The position numbers were made by a program, and so were the translations under genes. 64,000 bases of DNA from Streptomyces sp. NBC_00448 (GTDB taxonomy: Bacteria > Actinomycetota > Actinomycetes > Streptomycetales > Streptomycetaceae), in assembly GCF_036014115.1 (NCBI RefSeq), contig NZ_CP107913.1, positions 8,425,501-8,489,500 on the forward strand. Reading direction: 5' to 3'. Positions 40,991 through 49,028 of this stretch are shown here, in pieces. Positions within the stretch are counted from its first letter, which is position 1; the number at the start of each line of letters is the position of its first letter. The notes beneath the pieces are model-generated. The model saw only the letters and a program-made list of their open reading frames with translations. It made no database searches and had not been told where the DNA came from.

Positions 40991-42040
40991 TCAGGCGGAG
41001 TGGCGGCGGACCAGGGTGGTCTTGAAGATCACCGAACGGAGCTGCTGGGCCGGGTCGTCGATCAGTGCGAGCAGCAACCGGGCCATCTCCGCGGCCATGT
41101 CCTCCACCGGCTGCCGCACGGTGGTCAGCAGCGGGCGGGAGGCGGTCGCCGCGCTGCTGTCGTCGAAGCCGACGACGGCGATGTCCTCCGGCACCCGGCG
41201 GCCCAGCTCGCGCAGCGCGAGCAGCGCGCCCTGCGCCATCAGGTCGTTGGCGACGAACACACCGTCGGTGTCGGGGTGTTCGGACAGCAGCGCGCGCATC
41301 GCCGCCTCGCCGCCCTCCTGCGTGAAGTCGCCCTCGATGTCGGGCGCGTACGGGTGGCCGTGCTCGGCCATCGCGTCGCGGAACCCGGCCAGCCGGTCCC
41401 GGCCGGCCGGTGAGTCGTACGGGCCGGCGATGGTGGCGATCCGGGTGCGGCCCAGGGACACCAGGTGCTCGACGGCCAGTTTGACGCCCGCCTGCTGCGC
41501 GATGTCCACGAAGCTGATCGGCACCCGGGTGGTGGGGCGGGCGAACAGCACCGTCGGCAGCCCCGCCTCGGTGAGCAGGAGCGGCAGCGGGTCCTCGGGC
41601 GCTATCGACACCAGCACCACGCCGTCGATGTGCTGCTGGCGGAGGTTGTCGACGAGTTCGCGCCGCACGTCGTCGGAGTCGGCGAGCATCAGCACCGGGT
41701 GCACGCCCCGCGGCCGCAGCACCGTCAGCAGGCCGCCGACGATCCGGCCGAAGAACGCGTCGCTGAACACCCGTGCCATGAAAGGGTCGTCGGCCGGGTG
41801 CTCGGGCACCGAGAAGACCAGCGCGACCGAGTCGGTGCGACGGGTCACCAGGGTGCGGGCCGCCCGGTTCGGCACGTAGCCGGTCTGGGCCACCGCCTCC
41901 TGGACCACCTTCTGGATCTCCGGGTCGACGTTCCGCGTGCCGTTGACCACCCGGGACACCGTCGCCCGCGACACCCCCGCGGACCGTGCGACGTCTTCGA
42001 GGGTGGGCAGGCGCGGACGGCCCGGACGGCTGGTGGTCAT
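40991..42040 (-). CDS. LacI family transcriptional regulator
   Basis: 349 residues, ATG 42040 with AAAGG upstream. HTH and hinge: PTLEDVARSAGVSRATVSRVVNG, VVQEAVAQTGYVPNRAARTL, then a periplasmic-binding-protein-like sugar domain with DGVVLVSIAPED, FVDIAQQAGVKLAVEHL and VAVVGFDDSSAA. A perfect palindrome at 42061-42076 overlaps its own promoter, and two similar sites precede the ROK gene. Likely represses itself, GH29 and ROK in the absence of a sugar inducer. Confidence 0.95.
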   Translation of the reverse strand: MTTSRPGRPRLPTLEDVARSAGVSRATVSRVVNGTRNVDPEIQKVVQEAVAQTGYVPNRAARTLVTRRTDSVALVFSVPEHPADDPFMARVFSDAFFGRIVGGLLTVLRPRGVHPVLMLADSDDVRRELVDNLRQQHIDGVVLVSIAPEDPLPLLLTEAGLPTVLFARPTTRVPISFVDIAQQAGVKLAVEHLVSLGRTRIATIAGPYDSPAGRDRLAGFRDAMAEHGHPYAPDIEGDFTQEGGEAAMRALLSEHPDTDGVFVANDLMAQGALLALRELGRRVPEDIAVVGFDDSSAATASRPLLTTVRQPVEDMAAEMARLLLALIDDPAQQLRSVIFKTTLVRRHSA

Positions 42041-42047
42041 AACTGCC

Positions 42048-42076
42048 TTTATACCACGACGGGAGAGCGCTCTCCC
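42048..42076 (-). promoter_or_regulatory. LacI autoregulatory promoter/operator
   Basis: GGGAGAGCGCTCTCCC (42061-42076), a perfect 16-base palindrome of the classic actinomycete LacI type, directly upstream of a TATAAA -10 (42053-42048) on the minus strand. It occupies the spacer/-35 area, fitting autorepression. May also act on the divergent GH29 gene. Confidence 0.75.
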
Positions 42077-42179
42077 GTTGGCCCTGGGCGACGACAACCC
42101 GCAGATGGGGCGGGGTGCGGCGGCCCCCCGCCGACTGCTGAGCCCCGCTCCGCGCCGCGGGCCCGGGGCCTGCGGTGCC

Positions 42180-42305
42180 GCTTTCGTGCTGCTGTCGTGC
42201 CGCGTTCTTGCGGCATTCCTGCCTCCTTTTCGCCTCCTTCCTGCTGCCTTTCTGCGGCCTTCGATGCCTCCTTCCTGCCGCCTTCCTGCGGCCTTCGCGT
42301 CGGCG
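42180..42305. repeat. Degenerate C/T-rich repeat tract
   Basis: About 125 bases made mostly of variants of CCTTCCTGC(C/G)GCCTT on the plus strand, with strong pyrimidine strand bias. It lies between LacI and GH29. No gene is seen in the 345-base gap. Confidence 0.6.
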
Positions 42306-42385
42306 GGGATTGATCGGCGGCGCCGGCGGACTTAGGGTCGAGGCCGTCCGGTCACACCTCCGATGTATTGGAGCGGTTGCGGCTC

Positions 42386-43660
42386 ATGCCCATGCAGCCC
42401 TGGTTCCCCGACGCCAAGCTCGGCATCTTCGTGCACTACGGCGTCTACGCGGTCGACGGCGTCCCCGAGTCATGGGCGTTCTACGACGGCCGGGTCAGCC
42501 ACGAGCAGTACCTGGGCCAGCTCGGCGGGTTCACCGCGTCGCGGTACGAACCGGATACCTGGGCGCGGCTGTTCGCCCGCGCGGGCGCGCGGTACGCGGT
42601 GCTCACCGCCCGCCACCACGACGGTGTCGCGCTGTGGGACACCGAGCAGCGGGGCCTGTCGGTGGCGCGCGACACCCCGGCCGGCCGCGACCTGATCGGC
42701 GGATACGCCGACGCGCTGCGCGCGCACGGCCTGCGCGTCGGGCTCTACTACTCGCACTCGGACTGGTCGCACCCGGACTACCCGACCGTCCGCCACCCGT
42801 CGCCGCCGGCCGAGATCCCGGTCAACGACAACCGCTTCAGCGCCCCCGCGCCGGGCGCGGAGGACCCCGCCGCGTGGCGCCGCTACCTGGCCTACCGCAA
42901 CGCGCAGGTAGCGGAGTTGACCACCCGCTACCGCCCCGACCTGCTCTGGTTCGACGGCGAGTGGGAGCGGTCCGCCGAGCAGTGGGGCATCGACGCGCTC
43001 GCCGACGAGATCCTCGCGGCCACCCCGGAGGTGGTGCTCAACTCCCGCATGCTGCACCGCGGCGACTACGCCACGCCCGAGCAGGGCGTCCCGCTGCAAG
43101 CGCCGGAGGGCCCCTGGGAGTTGTGCCTGACGGTCAACGACTCCTGGGGCTACCAGCCGCACGACCACCGGCAGAAGTCGGTCGGCCAGCTCGTGCGCTA
43201 CCTCGCCGAGACGGTCGGTGCCGGCGGCAACCTGCTGCTCGACGTCGGCCCGCGTGAGGACGGCACGATCACCCCCGAGCAGATCGCCCGCCTGGAGGGC
43301 CTGGGCGAGTGGGTCTCGCGGCACGCGGACGCGGTGTACGGCACGGTGGCCGGACTGCCGCCGGGCCACCACTACGGCCCCAGCACCCTTTCCGCCGACC
43401 GCCGGACCCTCTACCTGACCTGTTTCGACCCGCCGCGCGAGACGGTGTCGGTGCGCGGTCTGCGCAACGCGGTGCGCCGGGCCACCGTGCTGGGCACCGG
43501 GAGTGAGCTGGGGCACCACGTCACCGGCGGGCTGCACGACGTGCCCGGCGTGCTGTGGATCGACGCTCCCGCGCCGGGCGACGTCGACCCGTACGCGACG
43601 GTGCTGGCGCTGGAGTTGGACGGGGAGCTCGACCTGTACCGGGGGACCGGCCGGGACTGA
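42386..43660 (+). CDS. GH29 alpha-L-fucosidase-like, no signal peptide
   Basis: 424 residues from ATG 42386; a TTG at 42368 is also in frame and GGAG lies at 42370-42373. GH29 catalytic domain: WFPDAKLGIFVHYGVYAV, TARHHDGVALWDT, VGLYYSHSDWS, LLWFDGEWE with nucleophile Asp190, and GAGGNLLLDVGPREDGTI. A beta-sandwich follows. No export signal, so it acts inside on imported fucosyl or related oligosaccharides. LacI-type operators flank it; it probably shares regulation with the ROK gene. Confidence 0.9.
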   Translation: MPMQPWFPDAKLGIFVHYGVYAVDGVPESWAFYDGRVSHEQYLGQLGGFTASRYEPDTWARLFARAGARYAVLTARHHDGVALWDTEQRGLSVARDTPAGRDLIGGYADALRAHGLRVGLYYSHSDWSHPDYPTVRHPSPPAEIPVNDNRFSAPAPGAEDPAAWRRYLAYRNAQVAELTTRYRPDLLWFDGEWERSAEQWGIDALADEILAATPEVVLNSRMLHRGDYATPEQGVPLQAPEGPWELCLTVNDSWGYQPHDHRQKSVGQLVRYLAETVGAGGNLLLDVGPREDGTITPEQIARLEGLGEWVSRHADAVYGTVAGLPPGHHYGPSTLSADRRTLYLTCFDPPRETVSVRGLRNAVRRATVLGTGSELGHHVTGGLHDVPGVLWIDAPAPGDVDPYATVLALELDGELDLYRGTGRD

Positions 43661-43680
43661 ACCTCGGGTTCGCCGCCTGC

Positions 43681-43733
43681 CGCCTGCCGCCCGGGCGGGG
43701 GTGAGGCATCCGATGTCTGCCGGGCGGCAGGCG
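43681..43733. terminator. Hairpin terminator after GH29
   Basis: Perfect 14-base arms CGCCTGCCGCCCGG and CCGGGCGGCAGGCG with a 25-base loop. Separates GH29 from the ROK transcription unit. Confidence 0.7.
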
Positions 43734-43767
43734 CGGTGACGGCTGCCGGCCGCTCCCCGCCGGCCCG

Positions 43768-43807
43768 GTGGAGAGCGCTCACCGGGGGACCGGGAGAGCG
43801 CTTCCCC
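43768..43807 (+). promoter_or_regulatory. Two LacI-type operators upstream of the ROK gene
   Basis: GGAGAGCGCTCACC (centred 43776/43777) and GGGAGAGCGCTTCCCC (43792-43807, centred 43799/43800), 23 bases apart. Both match the perfect operator at 42061 closely. Suggests control by the LacI protein encoded at 40991. Confidence 0.7.
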
Positions 43808-43869
43808 CCTGGTGGCGGCCGACCCCCGATCTGGCACGATGTGCCGGGTACGGCGACAGGGGGAGCCCG

Positions 43870-45057
43870 GTGAGGCACGACGTGGGGCGGACGACGAGGG
43901 ATCTGCGCCGGCACAACCGCACGTCCGTCCTGACCAGGCTCTACCTGAACGGCCCGGCCAGCCGGTTCGACCTGGCGCGGGTCACCGGGCTCAGCGCGGC
44001 GACGGTGAGCAACGTGGTCACCGACCTGGTCGGCGACGGCCTGGTGGCGGAGGCGGGGCTGCTGGACTCCGACGGCGGCCGCCCGGCCGCTCTGCTGGCG
44101 GTCGAGCCGGGATACGCGCAGGTGGTCGGCGTGGACATCGGCGAGACACATGTCGAGGTCGGCCTCTTCGACTGGACCCTCGACACGCTGGCGACCGCCA
44201 CCCACCCGATGGACGGCGGCCGTTCGGACCCCGTGCTGCTCGCCGCGTCGGTGCTCGCGGGCGTCGCGGAGGTCACCGCCGAGGCAGGGGTCGACCCGGC
44301 CGGGCTGCTCGGTGTCGGCGTCGGCGTGCCCGGCGCGGTGCTGCCCGGCGGGCTCGTGCACGCGCCGACCCTCGGCTGGTCCGGCGTGCCCTTCGGCGAC
44401 CTGCTCGGGCCGCACCTCGCCGCCCCGCTGCACCTGGACAACTGCGCCCGCACCCTCGGCCAGGCCGAGATGTGGCGCGGCGCGGGCCGGGGCGCGGAGC
44501 GGGCGATCGTCGCGCTGCTCGCGGTCGGCGTCGGTGCCGCGGTGGCGACGGGTTCACCCGGTGGCGTCACCAGCGTGACCAGCGAGTGGGGCCACACCGT
44601 GGTGGAGAAGGACGGCGCGGCCTGCCGGTGCGGGTCGCGCGGCTGTCTGGAGGCGTACGTCGGCGCCGAGGCGATCCTCGCGTACTACGAACAGCAACCC
44701 GGGGCGGTGGAGTTGGGAGGGGGCGACACCGAGCGGCGGCTGGCCGCGCTGATCGCCGCCGCCCGCACGCCCGGTGCCGCCGCGGACACGGTGCGCCGGG
44801 CCGCGGAGTACCTCGGCGTGGGCATCGCCAACCTGGTGAACCTGCTCGGTCCGGACCGGGTGATCCTCTCCGGCTGGGTGAGCGCCGCGATGGGCCCCGT
44901 GATGCTGCCCGCGGTGCGGGAGGTGATGGACCGTCACGTGCTCGGCTACCTCGCCGGTGGGACCGTGGTCGAACTCGGCCGGCTCGGTCAGGAGGCGGTC
45001 GCCCTCGGCGCGGCCACCCTCCCGGTGCACGAACTCCTCACCGCCGGCGGGAGTTGA
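43870..45057 (+). CDS. ROK family transcriptional regulator / sugar kinase-like
   Basis: 395 residues from GTG 43870, behind GGGGGAG. N-terminal MarR-like HTH (SVLTRLYLNGPASRFDLARVTGLSAATVSN, in parts 19-48) fused to a ROK kinase-fold domain. ATP loop VVGVDIGETHVEVGLFD; GVGVGVPGAV; metal-site CRCGSRGCLEAYVG; LLGPDRVILSGW. Typical XylR/NagC-type repressor that senses a sugar. With LacI-type operators in front it probably forms a two-layer control of the GH29 module. Confidence 0.93.
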   Translation: MRHDVGRTTRDLRRHNRTSVLTRLYLNGPASRFDLARVTGLSAATVSNVVTDLVGDGLVAEAGLLDSDGGRPAALLAVEPGYAQVVGVDIGETHVEVGLFDWTLDTLATATHPMDGGRSDPVLLAASVLAGVAEVTAEAGVDPAGLLGVGVGVPGAVLPGGLVHAPTLGWSGVPFGDLLGPHLAAPLHLDNCARTLGQAEMWRGAGRGAERAIVALLAVGVGAAVATGSPGGVTSVTSEWGHTVVEKDGAACRCGSRGCLEAYVGAEAILAYYEQQPGAVELGGGDTERRLAALIAAARTPGAAADTVRRAAEYLGVGIANLVNLLGPDRVILSGWVSAAMGPVMLPAVREVMDRHVLGYLAGGTVVELGRLGQEAVALGAATLPVHELLTAGGS

Positions 45058-45082
45058 CCCGAGGGCGCACGCGAGAGCCCGC

Positions 45083-45118
45083 CGGGCGGATCGGGTGCAC
45101 CGTACGGGGAGCCGCCCG
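45083..45118. terminator. Possible weak terminator
   Basis: CGGGCGG (45083-45089) and CCGCCCG (45112-45118) form a 7-base stem with a 22-base loop between the convergent ROK and YceI genes. Confidence 0.35.
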
Positions 45119-45129
45119 AGGGCGCGCGC

Positions 45130-45651
45130 TCAGCTCTCGCGGCGGTAGTGCGCGGTGACGACGACCGTGGACGGGCTGAGCAGCATGCCCAGTTGGTTCC
45201 ACGTGATGCCGAACTCCGCCCGGTCCACGGGGACATCGGCTTCCAGGGTGGCCTCCTGGGGCGAGGCGAGGGTGACCCGGGCGGGGAAGGCGATCGGGCG
45301 GGAGACGCCGCGGACCGCGAGGTCGCCGGTGACCTGGACCTCGCCGGAGCCGTCCGCGGGGGCGGTGACGGAGTTCGCGGTGAAGACGATCGACGGGTGC
45401 TCGTCGACGGCGAAGAAGTCGGCTGAGCGCAGGTGGGTGTCGCGCTTGCCGTTGCCGGTGTCGAGGGAGGCGGCGTCGATGGTGAGGGTGCCGCGCCCGG
45501 TGCCGTCGGGCGCGACCTCGCCCTCGCCGCTGACGGTGCCGAAGGTGCCCTTCACCGTCAGCAGCCCCCAGAACGTCTTGCTGCGGAAGCCGACGGAGGA
45601 GCGTGCGGGGTCCAGCACCCAGCGTCCGGCTTCGGCGGTGGTCTGCGACAT
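45130..45651 (-). CDS. YceI family protein
   Basis: 173 residues, ATG 45651 behind AGAGGACG. YceI lipocalin-like fold: WVLDPARSSVGFRSKTFWGLLTVKGTFGTVSGE in parts, ASLDTGNGKRDTHLRSADFF, HPSIVFTANSV, GDLAVRGVSRPIAFP. The family binds isoprenoids/polyprenols. No signal peptide here, unlike E. coli YceI. Divergent from a MarR regulator; the AT-rich gap holds candidate operators. Confidence 0.95.
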   Translation of the reverse strand: MSQTTAEAGRWVLDPARSSVGFRSKTFWGLLTVKGTFGTVSGEGEVAPDGTGRGTLTIDAASLDTGNGKRDTHLRSADFFAVDEHPSIVFTANSVTAPADGSGEVQVTGDLAVRGVSRPIAFPARVTLASPQEATLEADVPVDRAEFGITWNQLGMLLSPSTVVVTAHYRRES

Positions 45652-45728
45652 GGATGTCGTCCTCTCCGGGCACGGGCGGGCCGGATCGGCCCCTCGGGCT
45701 GATGGAACGCTCAATACGTTACCAGTAA

Positions 45729-45764
45729 TTAGCTAACCAGCGAGATGATAGCTCGAAGGCTATC
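45729..45764. promoter_or_regulatory. Candidate MarR operators between YceI and MarR genes
   Basis: TTAGCTAA (45729-45736, perfect) and GATAGC-N6-GCTATC (45747-45752/45759-45764) in an unusually AT-rich 121-base divergent gap. Positioned to control both genes. Confidence 0.5.
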
Positions 45765-45772
45765 CTGGAGTC

Positions 45773-46306
45773 ATGGTGGTGGAACCCGTACGGAGCAACG
45801 CGGCGCAAGCCTGCCCCGACGCCGACGAACTGGCCCTGCTGAAGCGGTGGCACGCCCTCCAGTCGGGCGTGCGGCGGCTCACCGACGACATGCTGGCCGA
45901 CGTCGAGGCCGAGCAGGGGCTGGCGCCTAGCTCCTTCCAGGCGCTGATGTTCCTGGTCACCGCGCCCGGTCAGGCCGCGCCCATGAACCAGCTCTCCGCG
46001 GCGCTCGGCTTCTCCACCGCCGGCACCACCAAGCTCGTCGACCGGCTCGCCGACGCCGGACTCGTCGAGCGCCGCCCCTCCGACGCCGACCGCCGGGTGG
46101 TCTACACCGCGCTGACCTCGGCCGGCGCCGAGTCCGTGCTCGCCGCCTCCCGCTCGCTCGCGCGGACCCTGCGGGCCCGGGTCGTCGCGCCGCTCGGCGA
46201 GGACGTCTTCCACGCGCTGTCGGAGGCCGTGGGCTCCCTCGACCCGTTCGGTACGGCGCCGGGCACGCCGCCGAACGGATCACCCGCGGTTCCGTCCTGC
46301 CCGTGA
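45773..46306 (+). CDS. MarR family transcriptional regulator
   Basis: 177 residues; GGAG sits just before the ATG. MarR fold: PSSFQALMFLVTAPGQAAP, MNQLSAALGFSTAGTTKLVDRLADAGLVERR, DADRRVVYTALTSAG. C-terminal tail is Pro/Gly-rich. Its stop overlaps the GTG of the next frame (GTGA). Probably represses the divergent yceI, a frequent MarR/YceI pairing. Confidence 0.93.
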   Translation: MVVEPVRSNAAQACPDADELALLKRWHALQSGVRRLTDDMLADVEAEQGLAPSSFQALMFLVTAPGQAAPMNQLSAALGFSTAGTTKLVDRLADAGLVERRPSDADRRVVYTALTSAGAESVLAASRSLARTLRARVVAPLGEDVFHALSEAVGSLDPFGTAPGTPPNGSPAVPSCP

Positions 46307-46968
46307 TCCGCTCGTCGCCGTTCGCGGCGCGGCCACGTCGGGCACACGCGTCGGGCACAGTGGACGACATGGTTCACGAGGTCCCGTCCCTGCACGACCA
46401 CCACGTGCGTCACCTGCGCCGGATGTTCCTCGCCGTCGTCACCGGCAGCTTCCTCTTCCTGATCCCGTGGATCGGCTACCTCTCGGCCAGCCTGCCCACC
46501 CACCACGAGGTCGACCAGTGGCGCTTCGCCTGGGTCGGCTTCGACGGCGCGCTGATCGTGGCGATCGGCATCACCGCGCTGTGCGCCTGGCGGCGGCTGC
46601 AGATCTTCATCCCGTGGGCGCTGGTGACCGCCGCGCTGCTGTGCTGCGACGCCTGGTTCGACATCGTGCTGGACTGGAACAGCGACGAGCTGACCGGCGC
46701 GATCATCACGGCGGTGGTCGCCGAACTCCCGCTCGCCGCCCTGCTGGTGTACGTCGCCCGGAAGATGATCCGGCTGACCGTGCTCGTCGCCTGGCGCCGG
46801 GCCGGCCGCACCGGCAACGTGCCTCCGCTCTCCCGGCTGACCCTGGTCAGGTTCGCCACCGAGGACGAGCACGGCCGGATCTGCGAGTACGGCCACGACC
46901 ACACGTCCCCGGCGGCCGCCGCCCACCCCGAACCGGACAGCCGCCCCGAGCACGGTGGCGACGGCTGA
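46303..46968 (+). CDS. Four-TM membrane protein, unknown
   Basis: 221 residues if started at GTG 46303 (overlapping the marR TGA); ATG 46369 would give 199 residues and keeps the whole likely domain. His-rich N-terminal HEVPSLHDHHVRHLRRMF. Four membrane segments: FLAVVTGSFLFLIPWIGYL, AWVGFDGALIVAIGITAL, FIPWALVTAALLCCDAWF, IITAVVAELPLAALLVYV. The cytoplasmic tail contains EHGRICEYGHDH. Family not recognised with certainty. Confidence 0.82.
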   Translation: MIRSSPFAARPRRAHASGTVDDMVHEVPSLHDHHVRHLRRMFLAVVTGSFLFLIPWIGYLSASLPTHHEVDQWRFAWVGFDGALIVAIGITALCAWRRLQIFIPWALVTAALLCCDAWFDIVLDWNSDELTGAIITAVVAELPLAALLVYVARKMIRLTVLVAWRRAGRTGNVPPLSRLTLVRFATEDEHGRICEYGHDHTSPAAAAHPEPDSRPEHGGDG

Positions 46969-46993
46969 GGCAGGCACGGCCGCCACGGCGGGC

Positions 46994-47017
46994 GGCAGGA
47001 GGCGTACGGCTCCTGCC
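46994..47017. terminator. Hairpin terminator
   Basis: GGCAGGAG and CTCCTGCC (8-base perfect stem) around GCGTACGG, between the convergent membrane-protein and DUF6227-like genes. Confidence 0.6.
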
Positions 47018-47032
47018 ACCCGGCCGAACCGG

Positions 47033-47950
47033 TCAGCCCGCCTCGATCCGGCGGACCGCCGTGTCCAGTGCCGCGTCGCGCGAGGCGTAGACCTCGCACA
47101 CCGGGCTCCCGTTCGGGGTGCGGGTGTGGTCGATCTCCCACAGGCTCAACTCGGTGCCGTCGAGCAGGAGGAACGCGTGCTCGTACAGCGACCAGGTCAC
47201 CGTGCGGCCGGCGACGAGCGTGCTGCGGCGGGTCACGATGCCGATGGTGTGGGCGATGGCCGCGTGCAGCCGCCGATGGACCTCCTCGCCCGGCGGGTTG
47301 GCGTTCGACGCGCGGCGCAGCAGGCGGCGGGCGTGCTCGGGTGAGTCGGCCTCGGTGTAGGCGCGGTGGCAGCCGTGCGGCTCGGGTGACGGCGGCAGGG
47401 GGAGCGGCGCCGACCGTGCCAGGCCGCCCAGGACGTCCACGTCGTCGAGCCCGCCCGGACCCGCCGCGCCGCCCGCGCCGGCCTCACCGTCCAGGTCCGC
47501 GAGCCCGCCGATTCCGCCGACGCCGCTGAGGTCGGCCCCTGCCGGATCGCTGCCGCCGTCCGGGCCGGTCCACGGCGGCGGCCGGCCGAACGCCGTGTCG
47601 GCCTCCCACTCGGCGAGCGCGAGTTCGCCCCGGTCGGTGAAGACCGCGTACCGGAGTTCGCCGCCCGGCCCGGTGTTGTGCTCCAGTTCCCACACCAGCC
47701 GCACCCCGCCGTCCGGCAGCAGGAAGCTGTGCCGGTAGGTGCGCCGGTCGATCGGCCGCGGCGGCCCCTTGGCGTGGCGGCACGACTGGAGACCGCAGTA
47801 GTGCATCAGCGCGCTGTGCACCTCGGCCAGGTGCCGCGCGGCCTGCGCGCCGTTCTCGGCGCGGGCCAGTAACCGCGCGAGCTGCTCGGTGGGCCGGCCG
47901 CCCACCCGTTCGATGTCCGTCTCCACCGCCCTCGCAGGTTCAGCGTCCAT
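47033..47950 (-). CDS. DUF6227-like protein with internal duplication
   Basis: 305 residues, ATG 47950 behind GGGAGGG. Two homologous halves. The first has LARLLARAENG, HLAEVHSALMHY, RTYRHSFLLPDGGVRLVWELEHN, AVFTDRGELALAEWE. The second has ARRLLRRASNA, VHRRLHAAIAHT, WSLYEHAFLLLDGTELSLWEIDHT, EVYASRDAALDTAV. A Gly/Ala/Asp-rich linker (about 130-190) joins them. Soluble; function unknown. The DUF6227 name is from memory of Streptomyces annotation. Confidence 0.8.
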   Translation of the reverse strand: MDAEPARAVETDIERVGGRPTEQLARLLARAENGAQAARHLAEVHSALMHYCGLQSCRHAKGPPRPIDRRTYRHSFLLPDGGVRLVWELEHNTGPGGELRYAVFTDRGELALAEWEADTAFGRPPPWTGPDGGSDPAGADLSGVGGIGGLADLDGEAGAGGAAGPGGLDDVDVLGGLARSAPLPLPPSPEPHGCHRAYTEADSPEHARRLLRRASNANPPGEEVHRRLHAAIAHTIGIVTRRSTLVAGRTVTWSLYEHAFLLLDGTELSLWEIDHTRTPNGSPVCEVYASRDAALDTAVRRIEAG

Positions 47951-48093
47951 ACGGCCCTCCCGACTCCCCGGCGCCGTCACTCTCCTGCCACCACTCAGCG
48001 TAGTAGCGCCGTCGCCCGTGGCGGATACGAAAGGCCGTAACTACGGGCGTGTACGCCAGAACGCGCGCCCCCGGTGGGCGATCGGGATGAGAC

Positions 48094-48768
48094 TCACTCC
48101 GCCGTTCCCGCGCACCACAGCAGCGCGCCGTCGAGATGGCGGCGGAAGTCCGGGTCGGCGTAGGCGGATTCGAGGTGGCCGAGCGCGGTGTAGAACACCC
48201 TTCCCTCGCCCACCCGGTGGCACCACACCAGCGGATGGCCGGCGCCCATCGAGCCGCCCTCGTAGCTGTCCTCGTCGGCGGACGCGAGCACCCGCACGCC
48301 CCGACCGGCCGGTCCCGCGCGGAAGTTGTACCACTCGTCGGTCCAGCGCCAGGTGGCCGGGAGGTGCGCGGTCGCGGGGTGCGTACGGTCGTGCACGAGC
48401 ACGTCGGCCGGCTGGACCCGCGGATGCCCGTCGAAGCGCGCGCCCAGCAACTCGCCGTAGTACGGCCAGTCGTACTCCGCGCAGGTCGCCGCGTGGACGC
48501 CGAGGAAGCCTCCGCCGCCCGTCACGAAGTCGCGCAGCGCCGCCCGGGCCCGGTCGTGCAGGACCTCGCCGGTGGGGGAGAGGAACACCACGGCCGCGCA
48601 GCCCGCGAGCGCGTCGGGCCGCAGGTCGTCCGGGTCCTCGGTGTGGCGGGCGGGCATGCCGTGCCGGCCGGCGAGTTCCGCGAGCGCGGCGGCCCCCGCC
48701 GTGATCGAGGCGTGCCGGTATCCGGCGGTCGCACTGAAGACCAGTACGGCGCCGGTGCCGACGGTCAC
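48094..48768 (-). CDS. ThuA-domain protein
   Basis: 224 residues from GTG 48768, overlapping the upstream TGA by four bases. ThuA/GATase-like fold: VLVFSATAGYRHASITAG, AVVFLSPTGEVL, GGGGFLGVHAATCAEYDWPYYGELLGARFDGHP in parts, TDEWYNF, HPLVWCHRVGEGRVFYTALGH. ThuA is linked to trehalose/sucrose and other sugar use and is found in secreted sugar-modifying proteins; this copy has no signal peptide. Last gene of the AraC-zinc ribbon-ThuA coupled operon. Confidence 0.9.
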   Translation of the reverse strand: MTVGTGAVLVFSATAGYRHASITAGAAALAELAGRHGMPARHTEDPDDLRPDALAGCAAVVFLSPTGEVLHDRARAALRDFVTGGGGFLGVHAATCAEYDWPYYGELLGARFDGHPRVQPADVLVHDRTHPATAHLPATWRWTDEWYNFRAGPAGRGVRVLASADEDSYEGGSMGAGHPLVWCHRVGEGRVFYTALGHLESAYADPDFRRHLDGALLWCAGTAE

Positions 48769-49028
48769 TGGTCGGCTCGCCGGCCGTGCGGTCGGAGCGC
48801 TGACGGTGGTCGAGGCGCGTTCTCCCGGTCGGACGGGACGTGTTCCGAGGGGAGCGGGCGCGGTCCCGCCGGACTTGACGGGCCGGCGCCGGGGTACGGG
48901 CGGCCGCAGCGCGCGCACGTCGGGTCCGCGGTCTCCCGGAAGGCCCCGCACTCCTCGCACACCCGGTCCGACCAGCAGACCGGGTCGCCGCCTTCGCTGT
49001 ACTGGGCTCGCTCGGTTCCGTCGGTCAC
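48765..49028 (-). CDS. Small zinc-ribbon protein
   Basis: 87 residues from GTG 49028, overlapping the AraC stop (GTGA). Two CxxC pairs, VCEECG (about 23-28) and TCARCGRPYPG (about 37-47), make a zinc ribbon; the C-terminal half is Pro/Arg-rich and disordered. Acts perhaps as a partner of the AraC protein or ThuA. No family recognised. Confidence 0.75.
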   Translation of the reverse strand: MTDGTERAQYSEGGDPVCWSDRVCEECGAFRETADPTCARCGRPYPGAGPSSPAGPRPLPSEHVPSDRENAPRPPSALRPHGRRADQ

